Shown piece after piece: positions 25,111 to 37,255 of a stretch of DNA of 64,000 nt (the first letter of the stretch is position 1; the number at the start of each line of letters is the position of its first letter). The notes beneath the pieces are model-generated. The model was not told the origin of the DNA, searched no databases, and saw only the letters and a program-made list of their open reading frames with translations. The DNA is from Prostheceraeus crozeri. Its lineage: Eukaryota; Platyhelminthes; Polycladida; Euryleptidae. The stretch is from assembly GCA_907163375.1 (NCBI GenBank), contig CAJQUW010004462.1, forward strand, positions 306,001 through 370,000. The letters run 5' to 3'. Position numbers and translations under genes: made by a program.

Positions 25111-26390
25111 ACTTAATGATAGTGAAGTACACTAAATAATAAGTGAATGTAGCCTATTATAATAATGCATTTTTAATAATATATAAGCAATGAATAATCA
25201 GGTCCTGAATGTGCCATGCAATATGCGTTGTGATGCTAGTCCTATGTTGAGTTGAATGATTTTGAATTTTTGTCACTTGCTTTTGATCAAATTCTAGGTT
25301 GCTTCAAGCATTACTCGTAGAAGAATATTGGTGACAGAAATATACAGCAATTACATATGCATTACACTACAAGCAAAATCACATCAATAAACAGCATCAT
25401 TAAAATATTAGAGACGCAAGAATCTATCCATTTTCTAACTGATGATGCCATGAAACGACAGCCCACCCCTGATCTTATTTTGCAGGGTCTGAAGTTACTC
25501 GTAATTACTTAAGCTATAGGACTCCACTTTGGTAAATGATAATTTCATCCGTTATTTACGAAAATTAATTTGTAGGCCGACATTCCGCGCTAAAATTCAA
25601 ACCCAAGTGCCCTTGTACAAGTGAGAACCCCGTCACAAGGTTACAATCGAAGCTGCAAGGCGAATGGCTATTTGTCTTCAGTCAAACAGAGACGAGATCG
25701 TGTCATCTGGCCAAGGGATGCCAGGAATTTGAAAAGCATGAAGGTTGAGATCAGCGCGAGATTTATCGGTTATAAATGCTTCACAGCAACAGTGTGTAAT
25801 AGGCTACTGCTACTTGCACAGAATTTACTTGCGTTGACAGCGAGCTGACTTATAAGAGTCTGGAACAATGAGCTTGCCACAGTTGTCATCAATTTTTTAT
25901 TTCAGTCAGTGTCCCAAGACCGAACGGGAGTGCTGCTGTACCTGTACAACGTCAATCAGAATTTAGCCTATTAAACAAAACCTTAGCGTGCATTTAGCCT
26001 ATCAAACAACTATCCACTGTCAAATGTTCGGGTAGTAGGCCCTAGATTCCACTGAAATCCATTACTCATTGCATCGCTAAGCTCGATCACGCATTATATG
26101 AACTATCCCGCCCATGTAGTTCTGTGGATTTTATTGTAGATAGGTTGAGAAACACGCAATGCTTCCAAAATTCATACAGACTATAGAATTCATGATTCTG
26201 GAAACTTCATTTGAGATAAAGTAGGGTTTGAACTACATGTATAAGTTGCCGGTAATCATTTTAAACAAAAAAACAGGTGGCAATATTTATATCACAAAAC
26301 ATGCGTTTAGATACTTTCAAATTATGTTACATTTACATGTTCTTAATATTGTAATCATTAACGAAGTAATTTATTCTAGACTGAATGTCG
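25111..26390. other. Intergenic, no gene seen
   Basis: Noncoding sequence. Short open frames (for example 25621-25848) show no motif. Confidence 0.35.
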
Positions 26391-26476
26391 TCAACAGTCG
26401 CAATGGGTCCAATAAAATGAACCAGCTGGCAGAAACCGTCCCGCCCCGTTCGACCGGCGGCCGGTTCCAACCCTGG

Positions 26477-26586
26477 TGGAGGCACAAGACAGTCGAAATC
26501 GTATGCGGAAAAGGCGTACTCGTGGAGTTTTTAAAAGTTGTAGTTTCTTTTGCATGAATGCAAGGAGAACATCTATTGCCATGAAC
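26477..26586 (-). pseudogene. Penelope-like element fragment, linker/endonuclease side
   Basis: The minus strand reads GNRCSPCIHAKETTTFKNST. This resembles the Cys-containing linker that precedes the GIY-YIG endonuclease of Penelope-like elements (C..C.H....TF.S). It ends at the target duplication of the inserted hAT, and the Penelope sequence resumes at 27739. The GIY-YIG core itself is not recognisable. Confidence 0.4.
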
Positions 26587-27738
26587 TAGAGATGCACATG
26601 GCTCGACCTGACGAGCCGCGAGCCGATGTAATTTTGAAATATCCAAGCCGAGCCGACGAGCCGTTTTAATTTTGGGTAACACAAAGTTAAAATTCAACCT
26701 AATGTAGTGTCTATACACATAGTTTGTTAACAAGTGCTGATTGTAGAACATTTACGGGATATAATTACAGCTGCATCATCAATTATAGATTGTGAAGGAA
26801 ATTCTTCACTTGACGAGTAATATGGCAACATTACAATGATTATCTTGTCTTATGAAGATTCCTGGTTGTTGATGCAATATTTATACATGGCTATCGTTTT
26901 CCCTGTCTATTATTCTTACAAATTTCCTACGCAGTTTTCTACTTTTCATTTTCTCCAACGATCTGATGCATCTGGCTAATATAATTACGCATCATCAGTT
27001 TTATCATAAAATTTTGATAGACATTTATCGTTGTGCAAGCTATCATTTGAGGATGATGGTCCTTGGCGAATAATAAAGAGCCCCTGGTCCATCAATCTTA
27101 GCATAAGAATATCAAATCTGTCCATTACTGAGTTTAGGCAAAAGTCTTAAAGTCTGCCTAGAGTCTCCTAAATGAATGAATTTCAATTCTTTGATAAATT
27201 TGTGCTTTCATTATGTAATTTAAATCACGAAAATTCGGGAAATAATTCGATGTAATTTTTTTAAAATTCATTAAACAGATATTTTTTGACACAAATTTAT
27301 TCATTTGGTAGGCTGCAATGTCAGTTAAAATGAAGAAAAATCAGACTTTGGAAAAACCATTTCCGGTGTGAAGCGATAAACCTCATTTTATAACTACGAT
27401 TGCGATTAGGCCTACCCATAAATATCGTGTATGATCAAAAGTTCATCTAAATATATCGAATTCGATATTATCTAAAAAATATTTTTGTATGCCTTAACTC
27501 TAACTCTGAAGTAGGTCTTTTAATTCTATAAATCAGCATCCTATAGTTAAAACTTTAAATAGGCCTGCTTATTAAATATTACCAAATTTAGGTAGCCCAC
27601 TACAAAAAATTGAATAAAAATCTATCTTACACCTTACAACGATATATTTTAAGACAAGCCGAATAGCTGCGGCTCTGACCAGCTCGAACAAGTGGATCCG
27701 AGCCGCCATCGGTTCGGCTCGGCTTAGGTACATCTCCA
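26587..27738. mobile_element. Non-autonomous hAT inserted in a Penelope-like relic
   Basis: Ends are TAGAGATGCAC and the complement of TGGAGATGTAC. GGCTCG/CGAGCC words cluster at both ends (26600-26670, 27660-27726). An exact 8-bp duplication, CCATGAAC, flanks it (26579-26586 and 27739-27746). Length is 1152 bp with no transposase. TIR mismatches suggest moderate age. Confidence 0.88.
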
Positions 27739-28105
27739 CCATGAACATCTGTGTTGAAGCGGCGTTCTGATGCATCGATTGGGGCATGAGGAACCGTTTC
27801 TTGCGAGTAATAAATCCAGAGGAATGAACATTTCGAAGGATTTCACCAAGCTCAGTGTCCCGTCATGCAAGTCGGAGGATATGGGTCGATAAAAAATAGA
27901 ATTGCATAACTGAAGTTGGCACTCATCATGATAAGACGAATAATCGACGATGACACAGCTTCCACCTTTGTCTGCTGGACGCATGATAATGTCAGAATTG
28001 AGTAGCAGCGCTTCCATGCATGCTCGCTCATCAGGTGAAATGTTATCGTTGTTGCAGCAGTTGTAATCCTGGAACAGTATCTTTGAGAAGACCTTGAGAA
28101 TTCAC
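27739..28105 (-). pseudogene. Penelope-like element, N-terminal RT-adjacent fragment
   Basis: The minus strand reads NISPDERACMEALLLNSDI, then IMRPADKGGSCVIVDYSSY and SIFYRPISSDL. The ADKGG...VIVD...Y box is characteristic of the region just before the reverse transcriptase fingers in Penelope-like retroelements. The reverse transcriptase core is deleted: within about 40 codons the sequence passes to the linker fragment on the far side of the hAT insertion. The element is dead. Confidence 0.6.
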
Positions 28106-28109
28106 TCAT

Positions 28110-29863
28110 CAGGCGAAGGTGTTCAGACGGGAGCGAGTAGCTGAGAGACGGCTGTTTGGTAGAGCCAAGATACGACAGCCATCCTCTCGAAAGCTAGACA
28201 AGTTGGAGTCTCCCAGGATAAGGAAGTAAGGCGGACTGTAAAGTGGTCGTTCGATTCTTCGTTGTGCTCTGGCGTTGGGCGGGGATAACGCCAGATGCTG
28301 GTTGATCCGAAGGCAGTGAGAAGCTATTTGATTAAGTGGAAGCGAGTTCAGTCGAGGCGCTTGCAAGCTGAGCGATCTTATTGACGTCTGGGACTGCTGG
28401 GATCACGTTCTGACTTACAGAGTTGCTCCTCAGCAAGAAGCGCAGGAAGAAGACAGATGTATGGTATCGATGAAGTTCGAATCTTGTGAGAAAGACCGAC
28501 TCTCAGACGCAGGAGGATATGGATGACAGAGAGTTGAGCTGTCTTTCACATGGCATCTTGGTTGATAATGTCACTGGAACGCGAATATGCTGTATACTGA
28601 ACAGCACAAGTATAAGATTCAGTTCTTCCTTCACGCGGATGCCCGATCACAGCATCAGTGGGCGCGTGGTAACTGTTGTTCGAGAGAAGATGTTTTGGTT
28701 CTGGAGGATGCAGGAAATTCGAAGCAACGGTTCTGGAGAAATAAGTAATGCAGTACATTTGCAAATTCACGCCCATTTCCGGATTATCATAAGCTTAATA
28801 TGCGAGTAGATCTTAAGTTTTCCAGTATCTTACCTGTTTCTACATTATTAGGTCTAGCGGTTAAGGCCTACATTGCAGTATAGAAATATACCAGCTACAT
28901 TTATTTGTTAAAAAACAGATGAGGCTCATTTCTTTGTATTTTTTAAATTTGAATTTTCAACTAGGTATACCGGTAATTTGCGTTGGCCTACGAACCTTAA
29001 TCGACTTATAATACATACTATCTCTGATCTCAAATTCCATAAATCAAAATTCTTTGAAGCAAAAGGAAGGCACTGGATGTAAAAGTTCTGATATTTCCAT
29101 GTAGAAATCTGATAATTGCAAAATTTTTGATAAAGCCTGAATATGGTAGGCCTATTGTCTAACAAACAAAATATACAAATTAGTCCTCAGATGCGCTTGT
29201 TTCAGACGCGCTGGAATCATATCACTGTCACTGCATGAATCCGAACTGCTGCCATCAATGTCAACGTGGGATACGTTATTGTTTGGGTCTAGAGACAGAA
29301 CTGAATCTCGAGCACCTTCAGTCATGTTTCCCCTCTTGGTGAAGTGGATTACTTCAGGGTCAGTGGTGGTTACTCGACATGCAGAGAAAGAGCGAATAAT
29401 CACATCGGTGCTGAGTCGAATCTACAGCGACTTTAAGTTAAGAATGGACAATTATTCTATTCAAACTACGGTTACTTGTGTTAAGTTCTAAGCTTTCTGC
29501 CTATCTAAAAATTTCTGCTCGTGGTCAGCTATTTTTGATGAATTCCCGTTCTAGTTATCCATACCATAAGCGCTAAAATCAAGTTCTATGCAGTAATTCA
29601 CTAGTGGTCAGGAGCAGGTGAACAAAGAAATCAATTTCAAGTCAAAATTTTCGTCTCATCGCATCAGTCAAGCTACTGATTATGGAACTTTTTAATAGTA
29701 GCCGCCCTCAAATGGTGGTCGCATCCGAAATGTATACAGTTTTAATAGTAGTCGCGGTTATTATTCTAAGAAATGCGGTACTTGCGATTTGGTACCTCTA
29801 TATAAGTAGTGTAGTGAAGCTTAGTGGATATCAAAATGAATGAAATTTTACTAGCAGGTGTAG
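28110..29863. other. Intergenic, no convincing gene
   Basis: A minus-strand frame at 29152-29403 has a Ser/Asp-rich segment (SSSDSCSDSD) and might be an exon, but no splice context or family supports it. The remainder is noncoding. Confidence 0.35.
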
Positions 29864-29871
29864 CCTATTAC

Positions 29872-31444
29872 CAGGGATGGAACCGGTCGTGAATTTCCCG
29901 ACCCGACCGGCCGGTCGACCGGTTGGTTATACAAAATGCGGTTATGCCAAACTACATGTAGGCCTATATAGTACCCAAAGAATGACTAAATACTAATATA
30001 TCTGAGTAGCCTATATGTACTAGCTAGATAGGTAATTAGCAAATTAATTTATTGTCTTCGACTGTACCAATATATCTACTAGATTAGTAGGTCTAATTAG
30101 CAAATCAAGAAGACATATAGCAGTAAAATTACATATAGCCTTCAGAACAATCATGAATTTAAGATAAGTATAAGCATAACTAATTTTGACTACAAGTAGG
30201 CATATGTACGACGTGTAAGGAAATGATATATGACTACATGTACATTATACGAGTCTTTATTATTACTAAGTATATTTAATCTTTAAATTAAATTTTACTT
30301 ACTATCTCATTTTGAAACGTTTTCTGGAATCATGGAATGAAAACTGAAAATTTCTCAAATCGTTTAAAACAAATATGATTAACATGAAAAACTTATCCTA
30401 GCTACCACAATCCATTTATGTCTCCTTCTTTTAATACAATAAGATTTTCGACAGTGGATGGGTCAAGTCTATTGCGACTCGCGGTCAATACAGAACCTCC
30501 AATGCTAAAGTGTCTTTCACTCTCTCCTGACGATGCCTGAATTACGAACATCTTCCGGGATATTTCACTCAAAAGAAGGTAGGTCGATTGTTTCTTTTTC
30601 CAAAAATCTAATGGATTGGTTGAATATATTCCATGAAAATTTTCGTTCATATAGTTTTCAAATTCTTGCAACAATTCGAGTTTGTTTGAAGAATGCAAAG
30701 AAACAGGAGCAGCTGAACACGAAGATCGGAAATTCGAAAACGGATCAATTTTGGTAATTTTTGGTGGTACTTCGGTAGAGACCGTAGATTCACTTGCTGT
30801 AGGTTTGATTTTAATATATGAAGAAAACGTCGATGTGACATGAATTTTCACATTCTCCATAAACTGATTACGAAATTGGCGATCTTCAATAAAAGATAGT
30901 TGTCAAAAAGTTGGATCCATGACAGTTGCAACTTTATGTAGTTCAATCGTAGACGACCAATACTTTTCATCCAATCCGCTCAGAAAGTATTCCTTTAGTA
31001 ATATCACGCCACGTGACTCATGTACATTGGGAGTAGCGGCTGCGAATTCTTTCATCAAATAATAACTTGGTATGACATTTTGAATCGATGGTTTGTCAGA
31101 CATTTCTAAATAATCAAATATAGAATTGAAATGTCGAAAAAAATCAACCAATTCTTTTAGAAGTTCCGGAGAAACGAGTAACAAACGGTATTCCATGTCT
31201 CGTGTATGAAGAATACATCGAAGATCTTCATATGACACACTAAAAGAATGATACACATCGTAGAAGGACCGCCATGGACAAGTAGGACTTGGTCTCTTCA
31301 GAGTTAAAGTAAGTTCATCAGAGGAGACAGTCAGTGACCGGCCGGTTGCCTGACCGGTCACATGACCGGCCGGTCAGAAAGTTTGACCGGTACCCGACCG
31401 GTGACCCGACCGGCGCCGGTCGACCGGTAACGGTTCCATCCCTG
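29872..31444 (-). mobile_element. hAT element with perfect 8-bp duplication
   Basis: Termini are CAGGGATGGAACCG and its complement CGGTTCCATCCCTG, followed inside by GACCGG/CCGGTC-rich subterminal repeats. CCTATTAC is duplicated exactly at 29864-29871 and 31445-31452. The 1573-bp element keeps only the middle and C-terminal part of a transposase, so it is an internally deleted copy that needed a partner to move. Confidence 0.93.
30402..31361 (-). pseudogene. hAT transposase fragment with in-frame stop
   Basis: Two open pieces in the same frame. The first (31361-30903) holds the helical middle region, for example SPELLKELVDFFRHFNSIF and HKVATVMDPTF. The second (30860-30402) holds the dimerisation domain with NPLDFWKKK, SSGESERHFSIGGSVLTASR and RLDPSTVENLI. 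A TGA at 30903-30905 separates them, and the sequence between stays homologous (SFIEDRQFRNQF). The BED finger and first catalytic Asp region are absent. Confidence 0.85.
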
Positions 31445-31452
31445 CCTATTAC

Positions 31453-31790
31453 AAGCGGAAATTAAGTTGATTACCAAGGAAATTTCATAAACCTCATTAT
31501 AATGCATTTAGTCTTCATGGAAAAGTTGAGCTGCTATTGTACTTCTTGGATGAAATTTAAAGTTTTTAATTGAATTTTGATCGGCATAATTAATTTTCCT
31601 GATTCACTAAATTTGTGCTTCATTCCTTGAATCATCTTTAAAAGTTAATTATGATGATTGTCTGATATTCTGCTCTTTCAATGGCAAGTAGTTTTTGATA
31701 TAAACATGCTTCATAAAATACTCTAATTATTATAATAAGGCTGATCATTAAAGTAACAGTAATCCATCGAATTGCTAATTTAAAGGTATA
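31453..31790. repeat. Local duplication, copy 1
   Basis: Diverged copy of 32817-33215, with shared words such as GGAAATTTCAT, GATTCACTAAATT and CATCGAATTGCTA in the same order. Homology continues on the far side of the hAT (GGATATCAAA near 29827), so copy 1 was split by that insertion. Noncoding. Confidence 0.6.
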
Positions 31791-32816
31791 GTTCGGTCTA
31801 ATTTTCAACTTTGTCTCAATGGCTACTTTATTGTATGCCTAGTCAATCTTGCTAACTAAGACAGACATCTGATGCCTCATTTAACCGCAATCATCAACTT
31901 AAGGAGACGTGATGACGTCATATCTGCCGGTGATCTGATGCGCCATCTTTCGGCGATCGTGACGAATCAGCTATGGGGAAGACGATTAACGCACAGGGAG
32001 AATGAAAAGGAAGTCACTTGTTTGTGTTCTATGAACACAAAAAATCGACAAAATGGAGCAATTCTGCGAACACAAGTGTACAAACAGAACGGACCATCTG
32101 AAGGAACTTGTCTACCATAGCTTTCGGAGACAAAATACAGAAAAAAATATCGTGAAAAAGGATTGAACGAGTTCATTTTAAACCGACACAGGTGTTGTAT
32201 GTTTTGAACATTTCAAATAACTAGAGAAAACTTAAGATAAAGTAGAAAATTTAGGATGCACGATTTTGAAGGAGCTGTGCAAAATCGGACAGTTTTTACT
32301 TTGCTTGAGTTAGGAGGCTACACCATGCTTGAAAATGAGACGCTAATCCAAAGATTATGTATTTGACGCTAATCGTTGAAAATTTTCCCTTGAAAAAACG
32401 AATGTTCTATAGAAAACTGAATGGAAGTCGGACCGAATTATAGATCCATATAAACAAGTAGTGTTAAATATCTTTAGATGGACCTGTCAATTCATTCGCT
32501 AGTCGAACTTGAGATTTTTGCCGATGAAATGGGTGTGCATTTTTATAGTTTCTACATGTGATGCATGACTAGAAAGTGAAGACAGCCAAGTCAGCTGCTC
32601 TAGTTCGTCTGACAAACAGAGTGAGTATATGTAGGTAGAGTGTCGACTTAAAAAAGTATCTGTATACAGTGAAAATTTTTGTATGAAAAGATTCAGTTTT
32701 TTGCGGAGTTTGCGTTCCTGCGGTCCAAAATATTATTTGAGCAGTTTTGAAAAAGCGAAAGTTTTGCCAATTTAAATACTACCGACATGACGCCCCGTTA
32801 TGAGCAGTATGAAACA

Positions 32817-33215
32817 AGTTGGATATCAAAGGGAATGAACATTCGCTAACAAGCATCGTAACTAAGCGGAACTTATGCTGGTGATCAAGGAAATTTCATG
32901 ACCGGCATTATGATGTAACTTCATGAAAAAGTCGCGATATTATTCGTGCTTTCTTGGCTGAAATTTCAAGTTTTAAATTCAAATTTCACCGGCTTGATTT
33001 TATGATTCACTAAATTCATGTTTCAGTTCTTGAATTTGAATGGTGATGTGGACCCATTTACATCTTTCAAAGTTAATTAAAATCATTGTCTTTGATTATG
33101 TGATTTTGCTATACCAGTTGCAGGTTGCCTGTGATATGATCACGCTTAAGAAAATACTCTTTGAGGTTGAGCATGAAAGTAATAGGAACCCATCGAATTG
33201 CTAGTCTAACAAACA
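32817..33215. repeat. Local duplication, copy 2 (without hAT)
   Basis: Partner of 31453-31790. It runs without interruption across the position where the hAT sits in copy 1 and so acts as an empty-site comparison. Noncoding. Confidence 0.6.
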
Positions 33216-34315
33216 TTAAATCTCCAAAGCTGTCATGACACGGACGATCTGCAAAATAATATCATTTCCTTCTGCTTTATGATATCATGATCAGTCAAAT
33301 CCGTTGTTATTTCTTCAAAACTGCATTAATGTGCATATCTCACATTCGGAAACAATTCCGACGGTATCCCCTTTGAGTTCATTTAATAAAATCGAAAGTG
33401 TATACACATTGCGGAGTTGCCACTCTACCTAATATACCTACTATATGGTCTAACTTTCGATTTTCCAAATAATCAAAACACTTTTAGGGTTCAATTGCAG
33501 TATCGACATATTTCTTGTAGTTATCGCATGCCTCTGATACTTGCAACTTAAGTGTACATTTAGGAATCTGACACCTAATAAGCAGCGAACTCAGGTCTCA
33601 GTACAATCAGTTGATGTATTGTGCCTTCCTTAGGAATGAAAATGTTGCATCGGGATCAACCACATGTATTTCATTTCATTCGATATATTATATTCAAGAA
33701 TGATGTAGTTAAGTTCGATCATGCTTTTGGACCACTTACAGATTTGCAGAGATTTGTTTGCTTGCATGTTACAGGGCTCCTCTATCAGCCACCACAGCGA
33801 ACCTTCTGTTTCGTGAGCGACGTTCTGTTTCTCAGTTATGCAATAAGCGTGTATGGCACCTGTGAGGTCATCATGAATATTTGAAATTAACTTGTAGACA
33901 AGCTAACGAACAGATAAGTGGGAAAGCGACAGGAAATTGTCGTAGTGGTTGAATACTTCAATTTACAGTGATACTTTGCTTACTTTATGCGGTTAGTCTT
34001 TGTCGCATGGCATCCTAGCCACTTTTAGACGGCGATCTGATCAGAGAATGCACGTCATTTGCGTTAATTCCATATTCAGGCAGTGAATCTGGAAAAAAAT
34101 TAATTGATGCTATCAGAAGCCCAAATTTCACACTCACTGACATGGAACAATCATGACACAAAATTAACATTCACTCAGTAATAATGATAAATCATTCTAT
34201 TTTAAATAATTTAAGACAACTTTCGTATCTATGGAAATGTCATATTATCACTCATTAAATTGAAATGACAGCAGAGGTTATTTAAATATGGAACAAAAAT
34301 ACATTTGTCATGATA
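33216..34315. other. Intergenic, no gene seen
   Basis: AT-rich sequence up to the Polinton target site. Nothing recognised. Confidence 0.4.
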
Positions 34316-34321
34316 GTTGTC
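34316..34321. repeat. Polinton target-site duplication, left
   Basis: GTTGTC, repeated exactly at 62428-62433. Six bases is the standard Polinton duplication length. Confidence 0.95.
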
Positions 34322-35643
34322 AGTAGTAAGAAAACGGCGAACACCAGATAGCGCAAGATGGCCGCCATCGCTGACGTCCCCCCCCTCTGGAACGGCAGAG
34401 TGTCGTGGTCGGCCGCCGTGGTGCTTCGGGTCTGAGTCCCCCCCTCTGGAACGGCAGAGGTTGTAGTCTGTCGTGGTGTGCCGACCGGGTGGGTTCACAA
34501 ACTGTTCGCTGACGTCCCCCCCCCCCCTCTGGAACGATAGAGTGTCGGTCGTGGTGGACTTGGGCGACCGCCAGGATTAGTCTTGAGGCTATAGTGTGTG
34601 ATGTTTTTCGTGCAATCTGCTGAATGTTGGGTTGTAAAATGGGTTGTTTCGAGTGGAAGGAGTGGTCGGATGAGAAAACGGAGGTCGGATTCGTATTCAG
34701 CGTGAAATTCTGCATCGGTATGGTGAGTTTCAAGGCAATCGGTGAGAAAAAATTTTCAACATTTTTCGAAAAACGACAGAGTTAGAATTTGGGACGTTTT
34801 GGTGTGTAGCGTCAAAACGAAGCATCGGATGAGAAAACGGAGGTCAGATTCGGATTCAGCGTGAAATTCTGCATCGCTATGGTGAGTTTCAAGTCAATCG
34901 GAGAGAAAAAATTTTCGGCTGACGTCCCCCCCCCTGGACAGCTTGCTTCGATTTCGGCTTCCAGTGGACGGATTTTGTCGTGCGATAGCTCGTTTGAAAG
35001 CTAAGAGTGAGACAAATTCAGTGAAAGAATCGGCTTGTTCCTATCTGTCTTCGTTCAAAAGTTAGAGCGGTTACAAGATTTTAGGTCGGAGCTCGCTCAC
35101 CTGAAAAAATCCTAAGTGTCAGAGTGACTTTGTATGGGTAAAATTTTGAAAATTTTCCAAAGTGTGGAATTTCGACCTGGGACCTTCACCAAAACATTTT
35201 TCATCAAATTTCACTGACCTCCCCCCCCTCTGGACAGCTAGCTTCGATCTTGGCTTCTAGTGGACGGATTTTGTCGTGCCATAGCTCGTTTGAAAGCTAA
35301 GAGTGAGACAAATTCAGTGAAAGAAACGGCTTGTTCATATCCGTCTTCGTTCAAAAGTTAGAGCGGTTACAAGATTTTAGGTCGGAGCTCGCTCACCTGA
35401 AAAAATCCTAAGTGTCAGAGTGGCTTTGTATGGGTAAAATTTTGAAAATTTTCCAAAGTGTGGAATTTCGACCTGGGACCGTCACCAAAACATTTTTCAT
35501 CAAATTTCACTGACCTCCCCCCCTCTGGACAGCTAGCTTCGATCTTGGCTTCTAGTGGACGGATTTTGTCGTGCAATAGCTCGTTTGAAAGCTAAGAGTG
35601 AGACAAATTCAGTGAAAGAAACGGCTTGTTCCTATCTGTCTTC
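34322..35643 (+). repeat. Polinton left terminal inverted repeat
   Basis: It starts AGTAGTAAGAAAACGGCG and matches the complement of the right end almost base for base. It comprises a GC-rich outer block with C-runs next to TCTGGAACGGCAGAG, a middle block, then about 296-bp tandem units (starting near 34925, 35220 and 35516) that open with C-runs and CTGGACAGCT. Further unit-like sequence continues to about 36120 but no longer matches the right arm in register. Confidence 0.92.
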
Positions 35644-36155
35644 GTTTAGATGTGAGACGCCATTTAAGATTTTGGGACATTGGCGAAAAACGACAGAGTT
35701 AGAATTTGGGACGTTTTGGGCTCTAGCTTCAAAACGAAGCATCGGATTGGAAAACGGATTTCAGATTTGGAATCAGCGTGAAATTCTCTATCGATATGGT
35801 GAATTTGAACGCCATCGGAGAGAAAAATTTTCGCTGACTCCCCCCCCCTCTGGACAGCTTGCTTCGATTTTGGCTTCCAGTGGACGGATTTTGTCGTGCG
35901 ATAGCTCGTTTGAAAGCTAAGAGTAAGACAAATTCAGTGAAAGAATCGGCTTGTTCCTATCTGTCTTCGTTTAGATGTGAGACGCCATTTAAGATTTTGG
36001 GACATTGGCGAAAAACGACAGAGTTAGAATTTGGGACGTTTTGGGCTGTAGCACCAAGACGAAGGCTCGGATGGGTAAACGGAGGCCAGATTTGGAATCA
36101 GCTTGATGTTATTGTCCAATGAGGATCATCATCCAATGAGAATCAAGCATTTCTT

Positions 36156-36164
36156 TATAAATAG
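36156..36164 (+). promoter_or_regulatory. TATA box, left-arm gene
   Basis: TATAAATAG, about 110 bases before the ATG at 36268. A pyrimidine-rich (CT)n leader lies between. Confidence 0.7.
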
Positions 36165-36267
36165 CGAGCCTTCCACAGTGAGAATCATTCCATCGTTGAA
36201 TCACACGAGTGACGGACGCACATTTTCTCTCTCTCTCTCTAGTTCCCTGTTCTATTATCCAACTAAA

Positions 36268-37043
36268 ATGGTAAGTCGCTACTTCCCTCCCTCTCCTCCC
36301 TTGAACGTAAACTTAATACAATCTTTTTTCATTTTCAGGCATCTACTCCATCTGCTGCACTAGTAGGACAAAATGGCGGTCAAACGTTACAAGGTTCGCT
36401 ACGGTCAGATCATCTACAACTGAGGCCAGTGGAAGAAACAACCAAGGTACATAATCCTACACCGCTACAGCGTAAATTTAAACAAGCCTTGCGTTATGAT
36501 GATCATAGCGTAGTACTCCAAACGGGAATGCTCCCTTCCACGGATGTCAAGATAATGCACAATCAGTATGGGGACTACATACTGATCCCCGTGAGTCCGT
36601 ACATTCGCCACCAACTTGATATTATTGAGGAGTACGTGACATTAAATATGGACATTCCTACTCCTCTTGCTCAAGAGTGGAAGGCGAGAGATGACAAGGA
36701 TACTCCCTATAGAAAGATTTGGGATGGTAATCACATTTGCCTACCGGTATCACATTGGTGTACTTACTATAAGAAGGATGGAGATCCTTCAATACCCATC
36801 AGATGTGATGAGCTCGGAGAAGGTACTTGGGATATCCTTTTCAAAGTGAATGGGCTATATTATGGTCGACACAAGGATAATAAAATAGCCTCTCTCTCCA
36901 TGCATATGGAATCCATCCTATATATTCCGAAACCACCCAACGTGGACGACATAATTGATCAAATCCTTAACAGCAGTGGTACGAAGCGCAAGTCGGAGAA
37001 GAATGCTACATCAAAACGCAAATCAAAGAAGGAGAATTGCTAG
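36268..37043 (+). CDS. Polinton left-arm protein, unknown function
   Basis: First gene inside the left arm. The long open frame starts at ATG 36429 (204 codons). Upstream, an ATG at 36268 is followed directly by GTAAGT (36271), and a pyrimidine-rich acceptor ends at 36338 with the frame open from there. The 5' end therefore looks spliced, with a one-codon first exon. The protein is globular for about 180 residues (WDGNHICLPVSHWCTYYKKD, DILFKVNGLYYGRH) and ends in a Lys-rich tail (KRKSEK, KRKSKKENC) that could be a nuclear signal. I do not recognise a family. Its TATA promoter and arm position resemble those of the polymerase gene, suggesting early or replication-related expression, which is an inference. 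Confidence 0.7.
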
Positions 37044-37203
37044 TCCTTTCCTAACTCTACCCTATGACAATTCGCTTATGTGCTTTGAGTGTCGTAGACG
37101 TGGTCTTATTAGATACATTTTACTTCTTCGTTGCCATCATATCATTTGTGTATTTTGTCGTGAAAAGCATCGATGTAATTCTTCATTTTGTAATATGTTA
37201 TAG
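36955..37203 (+). CDS. Small RING-like zinc protein
   Basis: The frame overlaps the preceding gene. The likely start is ATG 37078, giving 41 residues: MCFECRRRG, then LLRCHHIICVFC and CNSSFC. The C..C, C.HH..C..C, C....C spacing is that of a shortened RING-type zinc finger, a fold often used for ubiquitin ligases or protein contact. A second, membrane-linked RING-like gene lies at 38287-38610. The product is very short, so its status is uncertain. Confidence 0.4.
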   Translation: MIKSLTAVVRSASRRRMLHQNANQRRRIASPFLTLPYDNSLMCFECRRRGLIRYILLLRCHHIICVFCREKHRCNSSFCNML

Positions 37204-37255
37204 AACGTTTCCTTAGATGTGTAAATTTCCGTTTTAGGCTTCTATCATCATTTTT

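Noticed and set aside
26417-26476. Short segment with CAGGGTTGGAACCG-like end resembling the hAT at 29872
   Set aside because: The other end is poorly matched and no target duplication is present, so it could be a solo end or chance.
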